Assembly: GCA_964646525.1 (NCBI GenBank) | Contig: CAZYER010000020.1 | Location: 1 to 28,762 of the forward strand | Direction of reading: 5' to 3' | Length of the DNA: 28,762 bases | DNA from: GCA-002282575 sp964646525 | GTDB lineage: Bacteria; Pseudomonadota; Gammaproteobacteria; Thiomicrospirales; Thiomicrospiraceae | Shown here: positions 23,569 to 28,762 of the stretch, in pieces | Layout: each line of letters begins with the position of its first letter | Numbering within the stretch: the first letter of the stretch is position 1 | Notes under the pieces: model-generated | Databases searched by the model: none | What the model was told of the DNA's origin: nothing | What the model saw: only the letters and a program-made list of their open reading frames with translations | Position numbers and translations under genes: made by a program

Positions 23569-25566
23569 CTAACCCAACATCGCCCTCATGGCAGCGAGAT
23601 GATCTGCTGCCACTTTTGCTTGCGCTTCGGTGTCGGCTTGCTCATCTTTGCCTTCCCAGTAAATATCATCCAGCGGTAGCTCGTCTAAAAAACGGCTAGG
23701 GGTAGTGCTTTGTTGCTCGCCGTAACGCTTGCGTGAGCGCGCATAGCTGATGGTTAAGGAACGCTCGGCACGCGTTACGCCGACATAGGCTAAACGACGC
23801 TCTTCTTCCACGCTACCGGCATCAATACTATTTTGATGGGGCAATATGCCTTCTTCCATACCCAATAAAAATACATGACCAAATTCTAGCCCTTTAGCGG
23901 CGTGCAAGGTCATGAGTGAGACCTCATCCTTTTCTTGTTCATCATTTTGGCGTTCTAGCGTGTTCATCAGCGTTAAATGACACACTAATTCCGATAAACC
24001 CCAAGCACCGTCGTGTTTTTCTACCAAACGACCAATCCATTGCAGTAAATCGAGCACCGCTTGCCATTGACGTGCCGCTTTCTTCGGATTATCGCCATTT
24101 TCCATCAACCATACTTCGTACTGCAAATCGGTCAAAAACTGCATCAGTTGATTGGGTAACTCCATGCCACCCAAAGCAGACCGCCAACGGTCTAAAAACT
24201 CAGCAAAGCGTTGTAATTGCACCACTGCGCGCTCGGGTAATAATTGTGATAACCCAAATTCACTACAGGCGGCACATAAACTCACGCCACGTCCTTTGGC
24301 ATAGTCCGACAACTTAGCTAGGGTTTGTGGACCAATATCACGTTTGGGCGTATTGGCAATGCGTAAAAAAGCAGCATCGTCATCGGGGTTGTCCAACAAA
24401 CGCAAGTAAGCCAGCAGGTCTTTAATTTCAACGCGATCGAAAAAGGATTGACCGCCCGAAATGCGATAGGGGATTTCTTGCTCACGCAAGGCACGCTCAA
24501 CCAATCGTGCTTGATGATTACTGCGGTAAAGCACTGCATAATTCTGCCATTGACCTTGGTTCTTAATTTTATGCACCAATAGCTCGCTCACCACACGCTC
24601 GGCTTCGGTAGTTTCATCGGGGCAAGCCAAAATACGAATCTTGTCACCATGACCGCGATCACACCAGAGTTTTTTCTCGAATAAATGCGGGTTATTGGTA
24701 ATGAGTTGGTTAGCGGCCTGCAAAATACGCGCACTGGAACGGTAGTTTTGTTCCAACTTCACCAGCGTTAGGCTAGGGTAGTCTTGCTGTAATTGACTGA
24801 GAATTTCGGGCGCTGCGCCGCGCCAAGCGTAGATAGACTGGTCATCATCACCCACACAAGTAAAATGACCCTGAGAACCCGCTAAGCGCTTCATCAGCTC
24901 GTATTGCACTGGGTTGGTATCTTGATACTCATCGACCAATAAATAGCGTACTTTATGACGCCATTTTTGTTGAATATCGGCATCTTGCTGAAACAACCAA
25001 ACAACACGCGCAATCAGATCATCAAAATCGAGTGCAGAATAGGCTTGTAGGCTTTCCTGATAAGCAGCATACAAACGCGCGACAAAGGCTTCATCTTCAT
25101 TCGTTGCTTGCGCTAACAGCATCTCGGGCGACTGTAAGCGGTTTTTCGCCATCGAAATGGCATGACGCGCACTTTTCAGTTTGTCACTATCCACCTCACT
25201 ATCGCGCGATAACTCTCGCAACAGTTGCATGGTGTCGGCATCATCAAATAATGAAAAACTGTGGCGAATACCCAGCGCTTTGTATTCACGTCGGCAAATG
25301 TCTAAGCCCAAGGTATGGAAGGTCGAAACCTGCACACCACGACCCGCTTCACCTAAGCGCCGCGTTAAACGGCTTTGCATTTCTTTCGCCGCTTTATTGG
25401 TGAAGGTGACGGCATAAATCCCTTTCGGGTTATGACCTTCTTTTTCCACCAAATAGGCAATTTTCTCGGTAATGACGCGCGTTTTACCCGAACCCGCACC
25501 AGCCAGTACCAAAACCTGACCTTGGGTTAAGTGAACAGCTTGTTGTTGAGCAGGATTGAGTTGCAC
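23569..25566 (-). CDS. rep: ATP-dependent DNA helicase Rep
   Basis: SF1A helicase that helps replication forks pass protein barriers. 665 residues (E. coli 673) starting LNPAQQQAV, with Walker A GAGSGKTR at 23-30, DEYQDTN, GDDDQSIYAWRGA, LEQNYRS, SLMTLHAAKGLEF and YVGVTRAERSL. Rep rather than UvrD is indicated by the N-terminus, the FDRVEIKDLLAYLRLL region and the lack of the UvrD Tudor-like tail. The start is GTG (25564-25566), with a possible AGGT ribosome site upstream. The C-terminal tail is short; in E. coli this end binds the replicative helicase DnaB. It diverges from the methyltransferase gene at 25644. Confidence 0.94.
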   Translation of the reverse strand: MQLNPAQQQAVHLTQGQVLVLAGAGSGKTRVITEKIAYLVEKEGHNPKGIYAVTFTNKAAKEMQSRLTRRLGEAGRGVQVSTFHTLGLDICRREYKALGIRHSFSLFDDADTMQLLRELSRDSEVDSDKLKSARHAISMAKNRLQSPEMLLAQATNEDEAFVARLYAAYQESLQAYSALDFDDLIARVVWLFQQDADIQQKWRHKVRYLLVDEYQDTNPVQYELMKRLAGSQGHFTCVGDDDQSIYAWRGAAPEILSQLQQDYPSLTLVKLEQNYRSSARILQAANQLITNNPHLFEKKLWCDRGHGDKIRILACPDETTEAERVVSELLVHKIKNQGQWQNYAVLYRSNHQARLVERALREQEIPYRISGGQSFFDRVEIKDLLAYLRLLDNPDDDAAFLRIANTPKRDIGPQTLAKLSDYAKGRGVSLCAACSEFGLSQLLPERAVVQLQRFAEFLDRWRSALGGMELPNQLMQFLTDLQYEVWLMENGDNPKKAARQWQAVLDLLQWIGRLVEKHDGAWGLSELVCHLTLMNTLERQNDEQEKDEVSLMTLHAAKGLEFGHVFLLGMEEGILPHQNSIDAGSVEEERRLAYVGVTRAERSLTISYARSRKRYGEQQSTTPSRFLDELPLDDIYWEGKDEQADTEAQAKVAADHLAAMRAMLG

Positions 25567-25572
25567 GAGAAT

Positions 25573-25601
25573 TTGACCTAAAGACGAGAAAGGGGCATTA
25601 T
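25573..25601 (+). promoter_or_regulatory. Candidate promoter for the methyltransferase gene
   Basis: TTGACC, about 17 bases, then CATTAT in the gap after divergent rep. Five of six -35 and four of six -10 bases match. Position is approximate by a base or two. Confidence 0.3.
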
Positions 25602-25643
25602 TATAGGTTATATCGACCCAATATGCTTAGGCATAGGAATAGC

Positions 25644-26225
25644 ATGAATATTGAAAGCTTAAAAAAAGACCTGCACTTTAGCACGCAATTGCGTGGTCAC
25701 TCGTTAGAGTTTACCACCACCTGGGGACTTTTTTCGCCTCGCGAAATCGATTCGGGTACAGACTTATTACTGAAGTATTGCGATATTAAAGCTGACGATC
25801 ATATTTTAGATTTAGGCTGTGGTTATGGTCCTTTAGGCATTGCTCTGGCAAAAGATGCCCCTAATGGCAGTGTTACCATGGTGGATAAGGATTTTGTCGC
25901 AGTGGACTATGCACGCCGCAATCTCATTGCCAACCGCATTCCACAAGGACAGGTGTTATTGTCGAATGGTCTGGCACAATTACCAAAAGATCAACGATTT
26001 AGTACCGTTGTATCAAATATTCCTGCTAAGGTAGGTAAGGAACTCATGTCGATTTTCCTGTATGATATAGACCAGCATTTATTACCAGGTGGACAATTAG
26101 TGGTGGTGACCATCAATGGATTACGTGACTACATGAAACGCACCTTTAATGAACAGTTCGGTAACTATGAAAAAGTAAAACAAGGACGTGATTACACCAT
26201 TTCACGTGCGGTAAAAGAGGGTTAA
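25644..26225 (+). CDS. RsmC-like class I SAM methyltransferase
   Basis: 193-residue cytoplasmic methyltransferase resembling the catalytic half of RsmC/RlmG rRNA guanine-N2 methyltransferases and the short YbxB-type relatives. SAM-binding loop DLGCGYGPLG at 56-65, acidic loop VDKD at 80-83, and catalytic-loop position SNIPAKVGKE at 124-133. That loop is normally NPP[FYI]; here the first proline is isoleucine, so the substrate or activity may differ. I use ATG 25644 with AGGAAT before it; the ATG at 25623 is too far and lacks a site. A small membrane protein gene starts 12 bases later. Substrate unknown. Confidence 0.75.
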   Translation: MNIESLKKDLHFSTQLRGHSLEFTTTWGLFSPREIDSGTDLLLKYCDIKADDHILDLGCGYGPLGIALAKDAPNGSVTMVDKDFVAVDYARRNLIANRIPQGQVLLSNGLAQLPKDQRFSTVVSNIPAKVGKELMSIFLYDIDQHLLPGGQLVVVTINGLRDYMKRTFNEQFGNYEKVKQGRDYTISRAVKEG

Positions 26226-26237
26226 TAAACCGTAATC

Positions 26238-26459
26238 ATGGCAGAAATAGACAGCGTTAAGGAAGAAATTAGCTTTTTCCGATCGTTAATCACCGTAATA
26301 TTGACTGCACTTTTTGCAGTTACGGGTTGGTTTATGCTGTATGACCAAAAAGATGAAAAATATGGCATGGCTGTGGTTGCGATTGTTTTTCTCATTGTTG
26401 CTTGGTTAATTTCACAAAAAATCATGTTCAATCTTATTAATAAACTGAAGGAGCTGTGA
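26238..26459 (+). CDS. Small two-helix membrane protein, unknown
   Basis: 73 residues: a short acidic N-terminus (MAEIDSVKEEISFFRSL), hydrophobic helix about 16-35, a charged loop (DQKDEKYG), hydrophobic helix about 43-60, and a basic end. Both ends are probably cytoplasmic. No family recognised with confidence; similarly built small proteins occur beside restriction and other mobile defence genes, but I cannot confirm a relationship. It starts 12 bases after the methyltransferase stop and is followed after 2 bases by another tiny membrane protein gene, so they are likely one transcript. No strong ribosome site of its own, suggesting translational coupling. Confidence 0.68.
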   Translation: MAEIDSVKEEISFFRSLITVILTALFAVTGWFMLYDQKDEKYGMAVVAIVFLIVAWLISQKIMFNLINKLKEL

Positions 26460-26461
26460 AA

Positions 26462-26557
26462 ATGGACTTCATTAGAAATGATCTGCTCATATTTATTGTA
26501 TTTGCCGTTGGTTTTTCTATCGGCTTGTATCAACTCTACATCAACACTAAGTCGTAA
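26462..26557 (+). CDS. 31-residue single-helix membrane protein, unknown
   Basis: Very short gene with a strong ribosome site (AAGGAG eight bases before ATG 26462). Product: polar start MDFIRNDL, one hydrophobic helix (about 8-23, LLIFIVFAVGFSIGLY), then a short polar tail ending in NTKS. It begins 2 bases after the stop of the two-helix protein and ends 16 bases before the Tim44-like gene. The tight packing and the strong ribosome site argue that it is real. A partner role with the gene in front is inferred from position only. Confidence 0.6.
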   Translation: MDFIRNDLLIFIVFAVGFSIGLYQLYINTKS

Positions 26558-26573
26558 AATCGGAATCAAATCG

Positions 26574-27485
26574 ATGAAAAAAATAGGTATTATGTTATTA
26601 GCGCTGACACTCAGTGTCGGTTTAGTTAGCACCGAAGCTTTTGCTAAACGCATGGGCAGTGGCAGTAATTCGGGTATGCAGCGCGATGTGGCACCAGCAT
26701 CTCCAGCGGGTAATTCAAAAAGCTCGCCAACTAGTCCAGCACAACAACCCGCCGCAGCGGGCGCTGCTGGAACAGCAGCGGGTACTGTAGCCAAACCTTC
26801 CATGATGGGACCCTTAATGGGCTTAGCAGCAGGTGGTTTATTGGCAGCAGCCTTTATGGGGGGTGCTTTTGAAGGCATTAGTGCCATGGATATCATCCTA
26901 TTGTTGTTAATTGCTGGTGGTGTGATTTTCTTCTTACGTCGTCGTGCGCAACAAACCAGCAAGGGCGCTGTGGCTATGCCGATGCCGGCAACCGCAACGC
27001 CGATGCCGAACCAACAGTACCGTCAAGCTGAGCCGATGAACACGGGTTCTGCTGGCGTTCAAATTGGTAGCCATGTGGGTAACAGCGTGGGTATGGCTAG
27101 TATGATGACATCAACTTACCCAAGTTGGTTTGACGAGGCTAAATTCGTTAAACAAGCAGAAACTTGGTATGTCGCGCTACAATCGGCTTGGGATAATAAA
27201 GATTGGACCACGCTAAATGCGCTCACCACGCCAGAATTATTTGCTCAGTTAAAAGCGCAACGCAGTGCCGAAGCGGACGATAACCAAACGCGTGTTGATG
27301 AAGTGCGCGCCCAAGTGCGTGAAATGACACAAGAAGCTAACGGATGGGTATTGACTGTGCAGTTTAATGGCTATGTCAGCGAACAAGCGGGCGCTTTTGC
27401 TCATGCCTTTAATGAATTCTGGCATTTGGTTCGCATCGGTGAAGCCGATGGCGAATGGAAACTCGCGGGTATTCAACAAGCTTAA
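26574..27485 (+). CDS. Tim44-like domain membrane protein
   Basis: 303 residues. A Sec signal or anchor (about 1-24, with AFA-KR) is followed by a low-complexity Ser/Pro/Ala/Gln segment, two hydrophobic stretches (about 75-100 and 103-122, the second ending in the stop-transfer FLRRRAQ) and a C-terminal Tim44-like domain (about 180-303, with FVKQAETWYVALQSAWDNKDWTTLNALTTPELFAQL). Bacterial Tim44-like proteins are membrane-linked and of largely unknown role. I chose ATG 26574 because earlier in-frame starts fall inside the 31-residue gene. A clear intrinsic terminator follows 12 bases after the stop. Confidence 0.8.
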   Translation: MKKIGIMLLALTLSVGLVSTEAFAKRMGSGSNSGMQRDVAPASPAGNSKSSPTSPAQQPAAAGAAGTAAGTVAKPSMMGPLMGLAAGGLLAAAFMGGAFEGISAMDIILLLLIAGGVIFFLRRRAQQTSKGAVAMPMPATATPMPNQQYRQAEPMNTGSAGVQIGSHVGNSVGMASMMTSTYPSWFDEAKFVKQAETWYVALQSAWDNKDWTTLNALTTPELFAQLKAQRSAEADDNQTRVDEVRAQVREMTQEANGWVLTVQFNGYVSEQAGAFAHAFNEFWHLVRIGEADGEWKLAGIQQA

Positions 27486-27496
27486 TTGAAGCGATG

Positions 27497-27528
27497 AAAA
27501 GACCAACCGCCGTGTTGGTCTTTTTTTT
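27497..27528 (+). terminator. Rho-independent terminator after the Tim44-like gene
   Basis: AAAAGACCAAC, loop CGCCGT, GTTGGTC followed by eight Ts: a textbook intrinsic terminator. It ends the run that begins with the methyltransferase gene. Confidence 0.92.
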
Positions 27529-27567
27529 GCTTAATTCTTTTTGAAGAATAATCAAGAGGAAAACACC

Positions 27568-28011
27568 ATGTTGCGTCGAATCATCATCGGGTTAGCAATC
27601 GGTAGCAGTTTGCTGTTGGCAGGTTGCGGTGAACAACCGCGCGTTAAAGTCGAATCAATTGAAATGGTGAGTAACGAAGGCGGCTCTCCCGATTTTCGTC
27701 GCATGGCCAAAATTTGCTTTGACCAGCCACTATCGGGCGATTACTACCACGAAATCGTGTTTGAAAGTAAAGACGGCTTTGTGTTTGAAGGCTCAGGTAA
27801 AGTTCGTGCTGCTGTTTCTGATCCTGACAATCCGTGCATCATTAAAAACCTGAATCAATACGTCAACAAAAATTCACCCCCTCGTGCACGTGATTTGATT
27901 GATCGTTACCTGCCTAAAGGCAATGTTGCCTCAGTCAAAATTAGCGTCTGGGGAACCGAATCGGGCGAGAAGGGCATCAAGATGGATACGAAAGTGTTTA
28001 AGGATTTGTGA
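27568..28011 (+). CDS. Small lipoprotein, unknown function
   Basis: 147 residues with a lipoprotein signal: MLRRIIIG, hydrophobic core and lipobox LLAGC with lipidated Cys20, then a soluble periplasmic domain. Two further cysteines (in AKICFDQ and NPCIIKN) could form a disulfide. It has no Asp at position +2 after the cysteine (Gly), so outer-membrane sorting is likely if Lol rules apply. A strong ribosome site (AGAGGA) precedes ATG 27568. Flanked by intrinsic terminators on both sides, so probably its own transcription unit. No family recognised. Confidence 0.78.
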   Translation: MLRRIIIGLAIGSSLLLAGCGEQPRVKVESIEMVSNEGGSPDFRRMAKICFDQPLSGDYYHEIVFESKDGFVFEGSGKVRAAVSDPDNPCIIKNLNQYVNKNSPPRARDLIDRYLPKGNVASVKISVWGTESGEKGIKMDTKVFKDL

Positions 28012-28042
28012 TTCATTCGATCCGCTCATTACTACATAACAG

Positions 28043-28064
28043 CCCCCAAATTTGGGGGTTTTTT
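28043..28064 (+). terminator. Rho-independent terminator after the lipoprotein gene
   Basis: CCCCCAAATTTGGGGG followed by six Ts: stem of five G-C pairs plus an A-T pair with an AATT loop, and a T run. Strong intrinsic terminator. Confidence 0.9.
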
Positions 28065-28087
28065 GCTCAATAACCTCCAACTATCTA

Positions 28088-28096
28088 TGCTAAAAT
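28088..28096 (+). promoter_or_regulatory. Extended -10 promoter for the restriction-gene remnant
   Basis: TGCTAAAAT is an extended -10 element (TGn plus TAAAAT) with no good -35. It lies about 37 bases before ATG 28133, which also has an AAGAG ribosome site, so the original restriction-modification gene probably started here. Confidence 0.4.
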
Positions 28097-28132
28097 CCTA
28101 ACCATTCATTGCCCACTAAGAGCCAAAATTCA

Positions 28133-28718
28133 ATGTCGCTATTCTTGCCTAAAATCCTTGCCAAATACCTTTACGCAAGACAGTTGGCAGCTGGAAAGCG
28201 ACCAACTTGCTGCCTTGCGTGCCAAGCTAACGACTGGGTATAAAACACTCAAAGAAGTTTATGGTTCGCCCTTGTATGGTATTAAAACGGGATTCAATGA
28301 AGCCTTTGTCATTGACCGTGCTACCCGTGATGCACTCATTGCCAGCGATGCGAAAAGCAATGAGCTGATTAAACCCTTTTTAGAAGGCAAAGACTTAAAA
28401 AAATGGCACGCTCAACCACGGGATTTGTGGTTGATTTTTACCCGTCGTGGTACAGATATTGAACAGTATCCAGCCATTAAACAGCACTTAGAGCAATTCA
28501 AAACGCAACTTATGCCTAAACCCAAAGATTGGCAAGGTAACTGGGAAGGGCGCAAAGCTGGCCCTTATCAGTGGTGGGAAATTCAGGATACTATCGCTTA
28601 TCACGAAGAGTTTAACAAAGTAAAAATCTTATATCCAGAATTTAGTGACCGCCCTTTATTTCATTCTGATTTAACTAGAATTATCACTAAAATTGTAGGG
28701 TCTCAACTGGTTGGATAA
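28133..28718 (+). pseudogene. Type IIG restriction-modification enzyme remnant (target-recognition part)
   Basis: The frame from 28158 to 28718 encodes the TaqI/Eco57I-type target-recognition region of a combined restriction-methyltransferase: YGIKTGFNEAFVID, KPFLEGKDLKKW, WLIFTRRG, YPAIKQHL, PKPKDW, GRKAGPYQWWEIQD, KVKILYPEFS. The nuclease and methyltransferase parts expected before it (several hundred residues, with an NPPY motif) are missing. A separate frame from ATG 28133 begins MSLFLPKILAKYL, like the start of such enzymes as I recall them, then hits a stop at 28243. So this seems to be a start and a recognition domain joined by a large internal deletion and out of frame. The 3' end also departs from the family after FHSD and stops early. 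Confidence 0.72.
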
Positions 28719-28762
28719 GTTATAATTATCTCAAGTCTTGTCATCTTGTCGAAGGATGTAAA

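Noticed and set aside
23916..24317. 133-codon plus-strand open frame inside rep
   Set aside because: Opposite strand of a conserved helicase; the translated sequence shows no recognisable family.
26199..26214. Possible third parS (TTTCACGTG half site) near the end of the methyltransferase gene
   Set aside because: Only the left half and centre match; the right arm reads CGGTA instead of AAACA, so it is not a palindrome.
26222..26962. 246-codon minus-strand open frame
   Set aside because: It is antisense to the small membrane genes and the Tim44-like gene, and its low-complexity Ala/Pro/Lys content mirrors their repetitive codons.
28133..28243. Independent 36-residue gene starting MSLFLPK
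   Set aside because: After about 13 residues resembling a restriction-enzyme start, the frame is only a shifted reading of the recognition domain; treated as part of the pseudogene.
28690..28762. Named insertion-sequence family at the right edge
   Set aside because: Too little sequence to identify inverted ends or a transposase; only the possibility is recorded.

Overview
This window looks like a chromosomal segment of a gammaproteobacterium with moderate GC. The evidence is the set of protein families (UvrD, Rep, Rho, TrmB, MutY-YggX, CysM, HemE, LptM-LysA) and familiar neighbourhoods such as trxA-rho, mutY/trmB facing apart with yggX after mutY, and lptM-lysA. Genus cannot be fixed by eye. 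No tRNA, rRNA, CRISPR array or complete insertion sequence was seen.

Layout. 1-7.7 kb: the end of a chemoreceptor gene, a minus-strand uvrD-ychJ pair, then trxA, rho and a zinc-sensing-type diguanylate cyclase on the plus strand, then a minus-strand RsuA-type pseudouridine synthase. 7.7-13.1 kb: a minus-strand run of hemE, a degenerate secreted nuclease-fold gene, type B ribosomal protein L31, an EAL-HDOD protein, yggX and mutY. 13.1-14.7 kb: plus-strand trmB-cysM. 14.7-16.1 kb: a minus-strand PilZ protein coupled to a small unknown partner. 16.3-22.5 kb: a tight plus-strand series lptM-lysA-AI-2E family permease-periplasmic binding protein-CHASE/PAS/GGDEF/EAL protein. 22.5-25.6 kb: a DUF475/TerC-like membrane protein converging on rep. 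25.6-28.0 kb: an RsmC-like methyltransferase, two tiny membrane proteins, a Tim44-like membrane protein and a lipoprotein. 28.1-28.8 kb: the broken C-terminal remnant of a type IIG restriction-modification enzyme.

Three themes stand out. First, two ParB-binding parS sites, a perfect 16-mer inside cysM and a 14-mer core upstream of lptM, lie about 2 kb apart. With genes that cluster near oriC in Escherichia coli (rep, trxA, rho, uvrD, hemE), this suggests an origin-proximal chromosome-partition region. Second, four genes encode c-di-GMP synthesis, breakdown or binding domains (CZB-GGDEF, EAL-HDOD, PilZ, CHASE-PAS-GGDEF-EAL), and one is co-transcribed with its own candidate periplasmic sensor protein. 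Third, a pair of 72-bp repeats with paired arms and unrelated loops sits just after hemE and after mutY.

The right edge (from about 26.2 kb) is more accessory in character: unfamiliar small membrane proteins followed by restriction-modification debris that continues beyond the window.
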